Counted from the first letter of the stretch, positions 37,304 through 50,917 are shown. The stretch is 64,000 bases of DNA from Hypericum androsaemum (GCA_963995505.1 OZ023181.1:11404221-11468220); one strand, 5' to 3'. Notes: generated by a model not told the origin, from the letters alone. Numbers and translations are program-made.

Positions 37304-39829
37304 GAAAATTATGGGAAGAAAAGGAAAGAAAAGGCAAGGAAAAGCTGAAGAAAAGGCAAGATAAGGAAAGTAAAGGCAAGGAAAAGGCATGAAATGGAAA
37401 GAAAATGCAAGAAAAGTCTTGAAAAGGCATGAAAAGACAAGAAAAGGCAAGATAAGTAAAGAAAAGGCAAGCAAAGGAAAGAAAAAGGAAAGATAAGGTA
37501 AAAAAAGGCAAGGAAAAGGCAAGAAAAGGCAAAAAAAAAGGAAAGAAAAGGCAAGAAAAAGCATGATAGGGCAAGAAAAGGCAAGGAAAAGGCATAAAAA
37601 GGCAAGAAAAGGAAATAAAAGGCAAGAAAAGTCAAGAAAAGGCAAGAAAAGGTAAACAAAATAGAAAGATAAGGTAAGGAAAAGGCAAGGAAAAGGAAGG
37701 AAAAGGCAAGGAAAAGGTAGGAAAAGACATAAAAAGGCAAGAAAAGGCATAAAAAGGTAAGAAAGGAATGAAAAGGAAAGATAAGGCAAGAAAAGGCAAG
37801 GTAAGGCTAGAAAAGGCAAGAAAAAGGCTAGATAAGGCAAGAAAAGGCAAGAAATTATAAGAAAAGGCATGGAAAAGGTATAAAAAAGCAAGAAAAGGAA
37901 AGATAAGGCAATAAAAGGCTTGCAAAAGCAAGAAAAGGAAAGAAAGGGCAAGGAAAGGAAAGAAAAAGGCAAGAAATGGCAAGGAAAAGGCAAGAAAAGG
38001 TAAGAAAAGGCTAGGTAAGGAAAGGAAAGGCAAGAAAGGGCAAGAAAATGCAAGAAAAGGGATGATAAGTCAAGAAAAGGAAAGAAAATGAAAGATACGG
38101 CAAGATAAGGCAAGGAAAAGGCAAGAAAAGGCAAGAAAAGGCATGGAAAAGGCATGAAAAGGCAAGAAAAGGAAAGATAAGGCAAGATAAGGTAAGAAAA
38201 GGCAAGATAACGCAAGATAGGGCAAGAAAAGGAAAGGAAATGAAGAAAATAAAAGAAAATAAAAGATGAGGAAAGAAAAGGCAAGAAAAGGAAAGAAAAG
38301 GCAAGGAAAAGGCAAGATAAAGAAAGAAAAGGCATGAGAAGGAAAGAAAAGGCAAGATAAGGTAAAAAAAGGCAAGATAGAGAATGAAAGGGCAGGAAAA
38401 GGCAAGATAAGGCAAGATAAGGCATGAAAGGGCAAGAAAAGGCAAGATAAAGCAAGATAAGTCAAGAAAAGGCAAGCACAGGCAAGAAAAGGCAAGATAA
38501 GGAAAGAAAAGGTGAGAAAAGGCAAGGAAAAGGCATGAAAAGGAAAGAAAAGGAAAGAAAATGGAAGAAAAGGCATGAAAAGGCAAGAAAAGGCAAGATA
38601 AGGAATGAAAGGGCAAGAAAAGGCAAGATAAGGCATGAAAGGGCATGAAAGCTCAAGAAAAGGCAAGATAAGTAAAGAAAAGGCAAGCAAAGGCAAGAAA
38701 AAGGGAAGATAAGGTAAGAAAAGGCAAGGAAAAGGCAAGAGAAGGCACAAAAAAGGCAAGATAAGGCAAGAAAAGTAAAGAAAAGGCAAGGAAAAGGCAA
38801 GAAAAAGCAAGATAAGGCGAGAAAAGGCAAGGAAAAGGCATGAAAAGGCAAGAAAAGGCAAGAAAAGGCAAGAAAAGACAAGAAAAGGTAAAAAAAAGGA
38901 AAGATAAGGTATGAAAAGGCAAGGAAAAGGCAAGGAAAAGGCAGGAAAAGACATAAAAAGGCAAGAAAAGGCATAAAAAGGTAAGAAAAGGAATGAAAAG
39001 GAAAGAAAAGGAAAGATAAGGCAAGAAAAGGCAAGAAAAGGCAAGAAAAGGCAAGGAAAGGCAAGGAAAAGGCTAGATATGGCAAGAAAAGGCAAGATAA
39101 GGCAAGAAAAGGCAAGGAAACTGTGAGAAATGGCAAGAAAAGGATAGGAAAAGGCATGCAAATGCAAGAAAAGGAAAGATAAGGCAATAAAAGGCATGAA
39201 AAGTCAAGAAAATGAAAGAAAGCGCAAGGAAAGGAAAGGAAAATGCAAGAAAAGGCAAGGAAAAGGCAGGAAAAGGCAAGAAAATGCAAGGTAAGGCAAG
39301 GAAAGGCAAGGAAAAGGCAAGGAAAAGGCAGAAAAAGGCATAAAAAGGCAGGAAAAGGCACAAAAAGGCAAGAAAAGGAAAGAAAAGGAAAAGGCAAGAC
39401 AAAGGCTAGTTAAGGCAAGAAAAGGTAAGACTAGGCAAGGAAAGGGAAAGGAAAAGGCAAGAAAAGGCAAGAAAAGTCAGGAAAAGGCATGAAAAGGCAA
39501 GAAAAGGAAAGAAAGGGCAAGGAAAGGCAAGGAATAGGCAAGAAAAGGCAAGAAAAGGCTAGGTAAGGCAAGAAAAGGTAAGAAAAGGAAAGAAAAGGAA
39601 AGATAAGGCAAGAAAAGGCAAGGTAAGCCAAGAGAAGGAAAGAAAAGGCAAGATAAGGCAAGATAAGGCAAGAAAAAGCAAGGAAAAGGCCAGATAAGGC
39701 AAGAGAAGGCATGGAAAAGGCATGAAAAGCCAAGAAAAGGAAAGATAAGGCAAGATAAGGCAAGAAAAGGCAAAATAGGGCAAGAAAAGGCAAGAAACGG
39801 GAAGGAAAGGCAAGAAAATAAAAGAAAAT
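37304..39829 (-). repeat. 2.53-kb right-arm repeat, copy 1
   Basis: The repeat is defined from the marker GAAAATTATGGG at 37304 to the next at 39830. The word ATAGAAAGATAAGG at 37661 recurs at 40187, exactly 2526 bp later. A second marker (AAATAAAAGAAAATAAAAGA near 38250) recurs about 2507 bp later. The copies then drift by indels: GGCTAGATATGG at 39071 and 41374 are 2303 apart. Confidence 0.8.
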
Positions 39830-41748
39830 GAAAATTATGGGAAGAAAAGGAAAGAAAAGGCAAGGAAAAGCTCAAGAAAAGGCGAGATAAGGAAAGTAAA
39901 GGCAAGGAAAAGGCATGAAAAGGAAAGAAAATGCAAGAAAAGGCTTGAAAAGGCAAGAAAATGCAAGATAAGGAATGAAAGGGCAAGAAAAGGCAAGATA
40001 AGTAAAGAAAAGGCAAGCAAAGACAAGAAAAAGGAAAGATAAGGTAGGAAAAGGCAAGGAAAAGTAAAAAAAAGGGAAAGATAAGGCTAGAAAAGGCTAG
40101 GAAAAGGCAAGAAAAAGAATGATAAGGCAAGAAAAGGCAAGGAAAAGGAAAGAAAAGGCAAGAAAAGGCAAGAAAAGGTAAAAAAAATAGAAAGATAAGG
40201 TAAGAAAAGGCAAGGAAAAGGAAAGAAAAGGCAAGGAAAAGGCAGGAAAAGACAAGGAAAAGGTAAGAAAAGACATAAAAAGGCAAGGAAAGAAAAGGAA
40301 AGAAAAGGAAGATAAGGCAAGAAAAGGCAAGGTAAGGCTAGAAAAGGCAACAAAAAAGATAGATAAGGCATGAAAAGGCAAGAAATTGCAAGAAAAGGCA
40401 TGGAAAAGGCATGAAAAAGCAAGAAAAGGAAAGATACGGCAATAAAAGGCATGAAAATGCAAGAAAAGGAAAGGTAAGGCAAGGAAAGGCAAGAAAAAGC
40501 AAGAAAAGGCTAGGTAAGGCAAGGAAAGGCAAGAAAGGGCAAGAAAATGCAAGAAAAGGGATGATAAGTCAAGAAAAGGAAAGAAAAGGAAAGAAAAGGA
40601 AAGATACGGCAAGATAAGGCAAGGAAAAGGCAAGAAAAGGCAAGAAAAGGCATGGAAAAGGCATGAAAAGGCAAGAAAAGGAAAGATAAGGCAAGATAAG
40701 GTAAGAAAAGGCAAGATAACGCAAGATAGGGAAAGAAAAGGGAAGGAAATGATGAAAATAAAAGAAAATAAAAGACGAGGAAAGAAAAGGCAAGAAAAGG
40801 AAAGAAAAGGCATGAGAAGGAAAGAAAAGGTAAGAAAAGGCAAGGAAAAGGAATGAAAAGGAAAGAAAATGGAAGAAAAGGCATGAAAAGGCAATAATTA
40901 AAAGGCAAGAAAAGGCAAGATAAGGAATGAAAGCGCAAGAAAAGGCAAGATAAGGCATGAAAGGGCATGAAAGCACAAGAAAAGGCAAGATAAGTAAAGA
41001 AAAGGCAAGCAAAGGCAAGAAAAAGGGAAGATAAGGTAAGAAAAGGCAAGGAAAAGGCAAGAGAAGGCAAAAAAAAAAAGGCAAGATAAGGCAAGAAAAG
41101 GAAAGAAAAGGCAAGGAAAAGGCAAGAAAAAGCAAGATAAGGCGAGAAAAGGCAAGGAAAAGGCATGAAAAGGCAAGAAAAGGCAAGAAAAGGGAAGAAA
41201 AGGCAAGAAAAGACAAGAAAAGGTAAAAAAAGGAAAGATAAGGTATGAAAAGGCAAGGAAAAGGCAGGAAAAGACATAAAAAGGCAAGAAAAGGCATAAA
41301 AAGGTAAGAAAAGGAATGAAAAGGAAAGAAAAGGAAAGATAAGGCAAGAAAAGGCAAGGAAAGGCAAGGAAAAGGCTAGATATGGCAAGAAAAGGCAAGA
41401 TAAGGCAAGAAAAGGCAAGGAAATGGTGAGAAATGGCAAGAAAAGGTTAGGAAAAGGCATGCAAATGCAAGAAAAGGAAAGATAAGGCAATAAAAGGCAT
41501 GAAAAGTCAAGAAAAGGAAAGAAAGCGCAAGAAAAGGCAAGGTAAGCCAAGAGAAGGAAAGATAAGCCAAGATAAGCCAAGATAAGGCAAGATAAGGCAA
41601 GGAAAAGGCCAGATAAGGCAAGAGAAGGCATGGAAAAGGCATGAAAAGCCAAGAAAAGGAAAGATAAGGCAAGATAAGGCAAGAAAAGGCAAGATAGGGC
41701 AAGAAAAGGCAAGAAACGGGAAGGAAAGGCAAGAAAATAAAAGAAAAT
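39830..41748 (-). repeat. 2.5-kb right-arm repeat, copy 2 (shortened to 1919 bp)
   Basis: This copy follows copy 1 from its GAAAATTATGGG marker but has lost several hundred bases by the next marker at 41749. It contains a single AATAATTAAAAGG unit near 40892 and a run of ten A near 41070, both rare in the array. Its last 0.4 kb form the start of the 1465-bp tandem pair. Confidence 0.78.
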
Positions 41749-42805
41749 GAAAATTATGGGAAGAAAAGGAAAGAAAAGGCAAGGAAAAGCTCAAGAAAAG
41801 GCGAGATAAGGAAAGTAAAGGCAAGGAAAAGGCATGAAAAGGAAAGAAAATGCAAGAAAAGGCTTGAAAAGGCAAGAAAATGCAAGATAAGGAATGAAAG
41901 GGCAAGAAAAGGCATGGAAGGGCAAGAAAAGGCAAGAAAAGGCAAGATAAGCAAAGAAAAGGCAAGCAAAGACAAGAAAAAGGAAAGATAAGGTAAGAAA
42001 AGGAAAGGAAAAGTAAAAAAAAAAGGGAAAGATAAGTTTAGAAAAGGCAAGGAAAAGGCAAGATAAAGCATGATAAAGCAAGAAAAGGAAAGGAAAAGGA
42101 AAGAAAAGGCAAGAAAAGGTAAAAAAAAAAGAAAGATAAGGTAAGAAAAGGCAAGGAAAAGGAAAGAAAAGGCTAGGAAAAGGCAGGAAAAGACAAGGAA
42201 AAGGTAAGAAAAGACATAAAAAGGCAAGAAAAGGCATGAAAAGGAAAGAAAAGGAAAGAAAAGGAAGATAAGGCAAGAAAAGGCAAGGTAAGGCTAGCAT
42301 AGGCAACAAAAAGGATAGATAAGGCAAGAAAAGGCAAGATAAGGCAAGAAAAGGCAAGAAATTGCAAGAAAAGGAATGGAAAAGGCATGAAAAAGCAAGA
42401 AAAGGAAAGACACCGTAATAAAAGGCATGAAAAGGAAAGAAAAGGAAAGAAAGGGCAAGGAAAGGAAAGGAAAAGGCAAGAAAAGCCAAGAAAAGGCTAG
42501 GTAAGGCAAGGAAAGGGAAGAAAAGGCAAGAAAAGTGATGATAAGTAAAGAAAAGGAAAGATAAGGCAAGGAAAAGGCAAGAAAAGGCATGGAAAAGGCA
42601 TGAAAAGGCAAGAAAAGGAAAGATAAGGCAAGACAAGGTATGAAAAGGCAAGATAACGCAAGATAAGGGAACCAAAGGGAAGGAAATACAAGAAAATAAA
42701 AGATGAGGGAAGAAAAGGCAAGAAAAGGAAAGAAAAGGCGAGGAAAAGGCAAGAAAAGGCAAGAAAAGGAAAGAAAAGGCATGAAAAGGAAAGAAAAGGA
42801 AAGAT
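41341..42805 (-). repeat. 1465-bp tandem repeat, copy 1
   Basis: The word AAGGCAAGAAAAGGCAAGGA before GGCTAG occurs at 41341 and 42806, and GAAAATTATGGG at 41749 and 43214; both pairs are exactly 1465 apart. The unit includes an AAAACAAGGT-like A-rich segment and the ACACCGTAATAAAAGG word near 42411. The two copies share most private variants, so this is a recent duplication. Confidence 0.85.
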
Positions 42806-44270
42806 AAGGCAAGAAAAGGCAAGGAAAGGCAAGGAAAAGGCTAGAAATGGCAAGAAAAGGCAAGATAAGGAAAGAAAAGGCAAGGAAATGGTGAGAAATG
42901 GCAAGAAAAGGTTAGGAAAAGGCATGCAAATGCAAGAAAAGGAAAGATAAGGAAATAAAAGGCATGAAAAGTCAAGAAAAGGAAAGAAAGCGCAAGAAAA
43001 GGCAAGGTAAGCCAAGAGAAGGAAAGAAAAGGCAAGATAAGCCAAGATAAGGCAAGAAAAGGCAAGGAAAAGGCCAGATAAGGCAAGAGAAGGCATGGAA
43101 AAGGCATGAAAAGCCAAGAAAAGGAAAGATAAGGCAAGATAAGGCAAGAAAAGGCAAGATAGGGCAAGAAAAGGCAAGAAACGGGAAGGAAAGGCAAGAA
43201 AATAAAAGAAAATGAAAATTATGGGAAGAAAAGGAAAGAAAAGGCAAGGAAAAGCTCAAGAAAAGGCGAGATAAGGAAAGTAAAGGCAAGGAAAAGGCAT
43301 GAAAAGGAAAGAAAATGCAAGAAAAGGCTTGAAAAGGCAAGAAAATGCAAGATAAGGAATGAAAGGGCAAGAAAAGGCATGGAAGGGCAAGAAAAGGCAA
43401 GATAAGCAAAGAAAAGGCAAGCAAAGACAAGAAAAAGGAAAGATAAGGTAAGAAAAGGCAAGGAAAAGTAAAAAAAAAAGGGAAAGATAAGTTTAGAAAA
43501 GGCAAGGAAAAGGCAAGATAAAGCATGATAAAGCAAGAAAAGGAAAGGAAAAGGAAAGAAAAGGCAAGAAAAGGCAAGAAAAGGTAAAAAAAATAGAAAG
43601 ATAAGGTAAGAAAAGACAAGGAAAAGGAAAGAAAAGGCTAGGAAAAGGCAGGAAAAGACAAGGAAAAGGTAAGAAAAGACATAAAAAGGCAAGAAAAGGC
43701 ATGAAAAGGAAAGAAAAGGAAAGAAAAGGAAGATAAGGCAAGAAAAGGCAAGGTAAGGCTAGCAAAGGCAACAAAAAGGATAGATAAGGCAAGAAAAGGC
43801 AAGATAAGGCAAGAAAAGGCAAGAAATTGCAAGAAAAGGAATGGAAAAGGCATGAAAAAGCAAGAAAAGGAAAGACACCGTAATAAAAGGCATGAAAAGG
43901 CAAGAAAAGGAAAGAAAGGGCAAGGAAAGGAAAGGAAAAGGCAAGAAAAGCCAAGAAAAGGCTAGGTAAGGCAAGGAAAGGCAAGAAAAGGCAAGAAAAG
44001 TGATGATAAGTAAAGAAAAGGAAAGATAAGGCAAGATAAGGCAAGGAAAAGGCAAGAAAAGGCATGGAAAAGGCATGAAAAGGCAAGAAAAGGAAAGATA
44101 AGGCAAGACAAGGTATGAAATGGCAAGATAACGCAAGATAAGGGAAGCAAAGGGAAGGAAATACAAGAAAATAAAAGATGAGGGAAGAAAAGGCAAGAAA
44201 AGGAAAGAAAAGGCGAGGAAAAGGCAAGAAAAGACAAGATAAGGAAAGAAAAGGCATGAAAAGGAAAGAA
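42806..44270 (-). repeat. 1465-bp tandem repeat, copy 2
   Basis: This is the second copy of the preceding unit, with matching A runs, the ACACCGTAATAAAAGG word (near 43875) and the CTAGCAAAGG region. It differs by scattered substitutions and small indels, for example CCAAAGGGAAGG in copy 1 against GCAAAGGGAAGG here. Similarity stops near 44270, where copy 1 passes into its own repeat. Confidence 0.85.
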
Positions 44271-45485
44271 AAGGAAAGAAAAGGTAAGAAAAGGCATGAA
44301 AAGGAAAGAAAATGCAAGAAAAGGCAAGATAAGGTAAGAAAAGGCAAGATAAGGAATGAAAGGGCAGGAAAAGGCAAGATAAGGCGAGAAAAGGCATGAA
44401 AGTGCAAAAAAAGGCAAGAAAAAGCAAGATAAGTCAAGCAAAGGCAAGCAAAGTCAAGATAAGGAAAGAAACGACAAAAAAGGCAAGAAAAGGCAAGGAA
44501 AAGGCATAAAACTGAAAGAAAAGGAAAGAAAATGCAAGAAAAGGCATGAAAAGGCAATAAAAGGCAAGATAAGGAATGAAAGGGCAAGAAAAGGCATGAA
44601 AGGGCATGAAAGCGCAAAAAAGGCAAGATAAGTAAAGAAAAGGCATGAAAAGGCAAGAAAAGGCAAGGAAAAGGCATGAAAAGGCAAGAAAAGGCAAGAA
44701 ATGGCAAGAAATGGAAAGAAAAGGAAAGAAAAGGGAAGAAAAGGCAAGAAAATGTAAAAAAAGGAAAGATAAGGCAAGAAAAGGCAAGGAAAAGGCAAGA
44801 AAAGGCAAGGAAAAGGTAGGAAAAGGCAAGGAAAAGGCAGGAAAAGACATAAAAAGGCAAGAAAAGGCATGAAAAGGTAAAAAAAGGAAAGAAAAGGAAA
44901 GAAAAGGAAAGATAAGGCAAGAAAAGGCAAGTTAAGGCAAGAAAAGGCAAGGAAAAGGTAAGAAAAGGCAAGATAAGGTAAGAAAAGGCAAGGAAAAGGC
45001 AAGAAATGGCAAGAAAAGTCATGGAAAAGGCTTGGAAAAGGCATGTAATGTTAAGAAAAGGAAAGATAAGGCAATAAAAGGCATGAAAAGGCAAGAAAAG
45101 GAAAGAAAGGGCAAGGAAATGAAAGGAAAAGGCAAAAAAAGGCAAGAAAAGGCAAGGAAAAGGCAGGAAAAGGTAAGAAAAGGCAAGGTAAGGCAAGAAA
45201 AGGCAAGGAAAAGGCAACAAAATGCTAGAAAAGGCAAGATAAGTCAAGAAAAGGAAAGAAAAGGAAAGAAAAGGCAAGATAAGGCAAGGAAAAGGCAAGA
45301 AAAGGCAAGGAAAAGTGATGAAAGGGCAAGAAAAGGAAAGATAAGGCAAGATAACGCAAGATAACGCAAGATAGGGCAAGAAAAGGGAAGGAAATGCAAG
45401 AAAATCAAAGAAAATGAAAGATGAGGGAAGAAAAGGCAAAAAAAGGCAAGAAAAGGAAAGATAAGGAAAGAAAAGGCAAGAAAAG
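44271..45485 (-). repeat. Bridging satellite stretch
   Basis: This is standard inverted units with a few rare variants (AACGACAAAAAAGG near 44470, AACTGAAAG near 44511). No long partner was traced in the window. There is nothing other than satellite. Confidence 0.7.
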
Positions 45486-45497
45486 GACATATATGTC
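45486..45497. other. 12-bp palindrome GACATATATGTC, HOR unit 1
   Basis: Perfect palindrome with conserved flanks (GAAAAG before, AAGAAAAGACAAG after). It is the first of six regularly spaced copies in this array and serves here as the unit boundary. Confidence 0.8.
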
Positions 45498-47143
45498 AAG
45501 AAAAGACAAGAAAAGGAAAGAAAAGGCAAGATAAGGCAAGAAAAGGCAAGCAAAGGCAAGAAAAGGAAAGATAAAGCAAGAAAAGGCAAGTAAAAGGAAA
45601 GAAAAGGCAAGAAAAGGCATGGGAAAGGCAAAGAAATGGCTAGATAAGTCAAGAAAAGGCAAGATAAGGCAAGAAAAAGCAAGGGAAAGGCAAGACAAGG
45701 AATGAAAGGGAAAGAAAAGGCAAGAAAAGGCAAGAAAAGGCAAGAAAAGGAAAAGGCAAGAAAAGGAAAAGGCAAGAAAAAGGCTAGTTAAGGCAAGAAA
45801 AGGTAAGCCAATGCAAGGAAAAGGTAAGGAAAAGGCAAGAAAAGGCAAGATAAGGCAAGAAAAGGCATGAAAAGGCAAGAAAAGGAAAGAAAGGGCAAGG
45901 AAAGGCAAGGAAAAGGCAAGAAAAGGTAAGAAAATGATATGTAAGGCCAGAAAAGGAAAGATAAGGCAAGAAAAGGCAAGGTAAGCCAAGAAAAGGAAAG
46001 AAAAGGCAAGATAAGGCAAGAAAAGGCAAGATAAGGCAAGAAAAGGAAAGGAAAACGCAAGAGAAGGCATGGAAAAGGCATGAAAAGCCAAGAAAAGGAA
46101 AGATAAGGCAAGATAAGGCAAGAAAAGGCAAGATAATGCAAGATAGGGCAAGAAACGGGGAGGAAAGGCAAGAAAATAAAAGAAAATGAAAATTGTGGGA
46201 AGAAAAAGGAAAGAAAAGGCAAGGAAAAGCTGAAGAAAAGGCAAGATAAGGAAAGTAAAGGCAAGGAAAAGGCATGAAATGGAAATAAAATGCAAGAAAA
46301 GGCTTGAAAAGGCAAGAAAATGCAAGATAAGGAATGAAAGGACAAGAAAAGGCAAGAAAAGGCATGAAAGGGAAAGAAAAGGCAAGAAAAGACAAGATAA
46401 GTAAAGAAAAGGCAAGCAAAGGCAAGCAAACGCAAGAAAGAGGAAAGATAAGGTAAGAAAAGGCAAAAAAAGGAAAGATAAGGCAAGAAAAGGAAAGAAA
46501 AGGCAAGAAAAAGGCAAGAAAAAGCATGATAAGGCAAGAAAAGGCAAGGAAAAGGCATAAAAAGACAAGAAAAGTCAAGAAAAGGCAAGAAAAGGTAAAC
46601 AAAATAGAAAGATAAGGTAAGGAAAGGCAAGGAAAAGGAAGGAAAAGGCAAGGAAAAGGTAGGAAAAGACATAAAAAGGCAAGAAAAGGCATGAAAAGTT
46701 AAGAAAAGGAAAAAAAGGAAAGATAAGGAAAGATAAGGCAAGAAAAGGCAGGGTAAGGCTAGAAAAGGTAAGAAAAAGGCTAGATAAGGCAAGAAAAGGC
46801 AAGAAATTGTAAGAAAAGGCATGGAAAAGGTATGAAAAGGCAAGAAAAAGAAAGATAAGGCAATAAAAGGCATGAAAAGGCAAGAAAACGAAAGAAAGGG
46901 CAAGGAAAGGAAAGGAAAAAGCAAGAAAAGGCAAGGAAAAGTCAAGAAAAGGCAAGGAAAAGTGATGAAAAGGTAAGAAAAGGAAAGATAAGGCAAGATA
47001 ACGCAAGATAACGCAAGATAGGGCAAGAAAAGGGACGAAAATGCAAGAAAATAAAAGAAAATGAAAGATGAGGGAAGAAAAGGCAAAAAAAGGCAAAAAA
47101 AATGCAAGAAAAGGAAAGATAAGGAAAGAAAAGGCAAGAAAAG

Positions 47144-47155
47144 GACATATATGTC
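47144..47155. other. 12-bp palindrome GACATATATGTC, HOR unit 2
   Basis: Same perfect palindrome and flanks, 1658 bp after the previous copy. The unit that it opens is of the long type. Confidence 0.8.
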
Positions 47156-47400
47156 AAGAAAAGACAAGAAAATTAAAGAAAAGACAAGATAAGGCAAGAA
47201 AAGGCAAGCAAAGGCAAGAAAAGGAAAGATAAAGCAATAAAAGGCAAGTAAAAGGAAAGAAAAGGAAAGAAAAGGAAAGAAAAGGCAAGAAAAGGCATGG
47301 GAAAGGCAAGAAAAGGTGAGGAAAAGGCTAGATAAGTCAAGAAAAGGCAAGATAAGGCAAGAAAAGGCAAGGACAAGGCAAGAAAAGACAAGGAAAATGC

Positions 47401-47760
47401 ATGAAAAGTCAAGGAAAAGGCAAGAAAATGAAAGAAAGGGAAAGAAATGGCAAAAAAATTAAAGAAAAGGCAAGAAAAAGGCTAGTTAAGGCAAGAAAAG
47501 GTAAGACAAGGCAAGGAAAAGGCAAGGAAAAGGCAAGAAAATGCAAGATAAGGCAAGAAAAGGCATGAAAAGGCAAGAAAAGGAAAGAAAGGGCAAGGAA
47601 AGGCAAGGAAAAGGCAAGAAAAGGTAAGAAAAGGCAAGGAAAAGGCAAGAAAAGGAAAGAAAGGAAAAGAAATGGCAAAAAAATTAAAGAAAGGGAAAGA
47701 AAAGGCAAGAAAAGGCAAGAAAAGGAAAAGGCAAGAAAAAGGCTAGTTAAGGCAAGAAAA
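47401..47760 (-). repeat. Duplicated 225-bp segment in HOR unit 2
   Basis: GGCAAAAAAATTAAAG occurs twice, with CAAAAAAATT at 47451 and 47676. The segments between share GGCTAGTTAAGG and the following units. The same arrangement is seen in unit 4 (51195 and 51446, 251 apart) but not in units 1, 3 or 5. Confidence 0.78.
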
Positions 47761-49192
47761 GGTAAGACAAGGCAAGGAAAAGGCAAGAAAAGGCCAGATA
47801 AGGCAAGAAAAGGCATGAAAAGGCAAGAAAAGGAAAGAAAGGGCAAGGAAAGGCACGGAAAAGGCAAGAAAAGGTAAGAAAAGGCAAGAAAATGCAATGT
47901 AAGGCCAGAAAAGGAAAGAAAAGGAAAGATAAGGCAAGAAAAGGCAAGGTAAGCCAAGAAAAGGCAAGATAAGCCAAGAAAAGGAAAGAAAAGGCAAGAT
48001 AAGCCAAGAAAAGACAAAATAAGGCAAGAAAAGGAAAGGAAAAGGCAAGAAAAGGAAAGAAAAGGCAAGATAAGCCAAGAAAAGAAAAGATAAGGCAAGA
48101 AAAGGAAAGGAAAAGGCAAGAAAAGGCAAGAGAAGGCATGGAAAAGCCATGAAAAGCCAAGAAAAGGAAAGATAAGGCAAGATAAGGCAAGAAAAGGCAA
48201 GATAATGCAAGATAGGGCAAGAAACGGGGAGGAAAGGCAAGAAAATAAAAGAAAATGAAAATTATGGGAAGAAAAGGAAAGAAAAGGAAAGGAAAAGCTG
48301 AAGAAATGGCAAGATAAGGAAAGTAAAGGCAAGGAAAAGGCATGAAATGGAGATAAAATGCAAGAAAAGACTGGAAAAGGCAAGAAAATGCAAGATAAGG
48401 AATGAAAGGACAAGAAAAGGCAAGAAAAGGCATGAAAGGGCAAGAAAAGGCAAGAAAAGACAAGATAAGTAAAGCAAAGGCAAGCAAACGCAAGAAAGCG
48501 GAAAGATAAGGTAAGAAAAGGCAAAAAAAAGGAAAGATAAGTCAAGAAAAGGAAAGAAAAGGCAAGAAAAAGGCAATAAAAAGCATGATAAGGCAAGAAA
48601 AGGCAAGGAAAAGGCATAAAAAGACAAGAAAAGTCAAGAAAAGGTAAACAAAATAGAAAGATAAGGTAAGGAAAGGCAAGGAAAAGGAAGGAAAAGGCAA
48701 GGAAAAGGTAGGAAAAGACATAAAAAGGCAAGAAAAGGCATGAAAAGTTAAGAAGAGGAAAAAAAGGAAAGATAAGGAAAGATAAGGCAAGAAAAGGCAA
48801 GGTAAGGCTAGAAAAGGCAAGAAAAAGGCTAGATAAGGCAAGAAAAGGCAAGAAATTGTAAGAAAAGGCATGGAAATGGTATGAAAAAGCAAGAAAAAGA
48901 AAGATAAGGCAATAAAAGGCATGAAAAGGCAAGAAAAGGAAAGAAAGGGCAAGGAAAGGAAAGGAAAATGCAAGAAAAGGCAAGGAAAAGTCAAGAAAAG
49001 GCAAGGAAAAGTGATGAAAAGGCAAGAAAAGGAAAGATAAGGCAAGATAACGCAAGATAACGCAAGATAGGGCAAGAAAAGGGACGGAAATGTAAGAAAA
49101 TAAAAGAAAATGAAAGATGAGGGAAGAAAAGGCAAAAAAAGGCAAAAAAAATGCAAGAAAAGGAAAGATAAGGAAAGAAAAGGCAAGAAAAG

Positions 49193-49204
49193 GACATATA
49201 TGTC
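49193..49204. other. 12-bp palindrome GACATATATGTC, HOR unit 3
   Basis: Same perfect palindrome and flanks, 2049 bp after the previous copy. It opens a short-type unit. Confidence 0.8.
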
Positions 49205-50917
49205 AAGAAAAGACAAGAAAAGGCAAGATAAGGCAAGAAAAGGCAAGCAAAGGCAAGAAAAGGAAAGATAAAGCAATAAAAGGCAAGTAAAAGGAAAGAA
49301 AAGGAAAGAAAAGGTAAGAAAAGGCATGGGAAAGGCAAGAAAAGGTAAGGAAAAGGCTAGATAAGTCAAGAAAAGGCAAGATAAGGCAAGAAAAGGCAAG
49401 GAAAAGGCAAGCAAAATGCATGAAAAGTCAAGGAAAAGGCAAGAAAAGGAAAGAAAGGGAAAGAAATGGCAAAAAAATTAAAGAAAGGGAAAGAAAAGGC
49501 AAGAAAAGGAAAAGGCAAGAAAAAGGCTAATTAAGGCAAGAAAAGGTAAGACAATGCAAGGAAAAGGCAAGGAAAAGGCAAGAAAAGGCAATATAAGGCA
49601 AGAAAAGGCATGAAAAGGCAAGAAAAGGAAAGAAATGGCAAGGAAAGGCAAGGAAAAGGCAAGAAAAGGTAAGAAAAGGCAAGAAAATGCAATGTAAGGC
49701 CAGAAAAGGAAAGAAAAGGAAAGATAAGGCAAGAAAAGGCAAGGTAAGCCAAGAAAAGGCAAGGTAAGCCAAGAAAAGGAAAGAAAAGGCAAGATAAGCC
49801 AGGAAAAGACAAGATAAGGCAAGAAAAGGAAAGGAAAAGGCAAGAAAAGGCAAGAGAAGGCATGGAAAAGCCATGAAAACAAAAGAAAAGAAAAGATAAG
49901 GCAAGATAAGGCAAGAAAAGGCAAGATAATGCAAGATAGGGTAAGAAACGGGGAGGAAAGGCAAGAAAATAAAAGAAAATGAAAATTGTGGGAAGAAAAG
50001 GAAAGAAAAGGCAAGGAAAAGCTGAAGAAATGGCAAGATAAGGAAAGTAAAGGCAAGGAAAAGGCATGAAATGGAGATAAAATGCAAGAAAAGGCTTGAA
50101 AAGGCAAGAAAATGCAAGATAAGGAATGAAAGGACAAGAAAAGGCAAGAAAAGGCATGAAAGGGCAAGAAAAGGCAAGAAAAGACAAGATAAGTAAAGAA
50201 AAGGCAAGCAAAGGCATGCAAACGCAAGAAAGAGGAAAGATAAGGTAAGAAAAGGCAAAAAAAAGGAAAGATAAGGCAAGAAAAAGGCAAGAAAAAGCAT
50301 GATAAGGCAAGAAAAGGCAAGGAAAAGGCATAAAAAGACATGAAAAGTCAAGAAAAGGCAAGAAAAGGAAAACAAAATAGAAAGATAAGGTAAGGAAAGG
50401 CAAGGAAAAGGAAGGAAAAGGCAAGGAAAAGGTAGGAAAAGACATAAAAAGGCAAGAATAGGCATGAAAAGTTAAGAAAAGGAAAAAAAGGAAAGATAAG
50501 GAAAAATAAGGCAAGAAAAGGCAAGGTAAGGCTAGAAAAGGCAAGAAAAAGGCTAGATAAGGCAAGAAAAGGCAAGAAATTGTAAGAAAAGGCATGGAAA
50601 AGGTATGAAAAAGCAAGAAAAAGAAAGATAAGGCAATAAAAGGCATGAAAAGGCAAGAAAAGGAAAGAAAGGGCAAAGAAAGGATAGGAAAATGCAAGAC
50701 AAGGCAAGGAAAAGTCAAGAAAAGGCAAGGAAAAGTGATGAAAAGGCAAGAAAAGGAAAGATAAGGCAAGATAACGCAAGATAACGCAAGATAGGGCAAG
50801 AAAAGGGACGGAAATGCAAGAAAATAAAAGAAAATGAAAGATGAGGGAAGAAAAGGCAAAAAAAGGCAAAAAAAAATGCAAGAAAAGGAAAGATAAGGAA
50901 AGAAAAGGCAAGAAAAG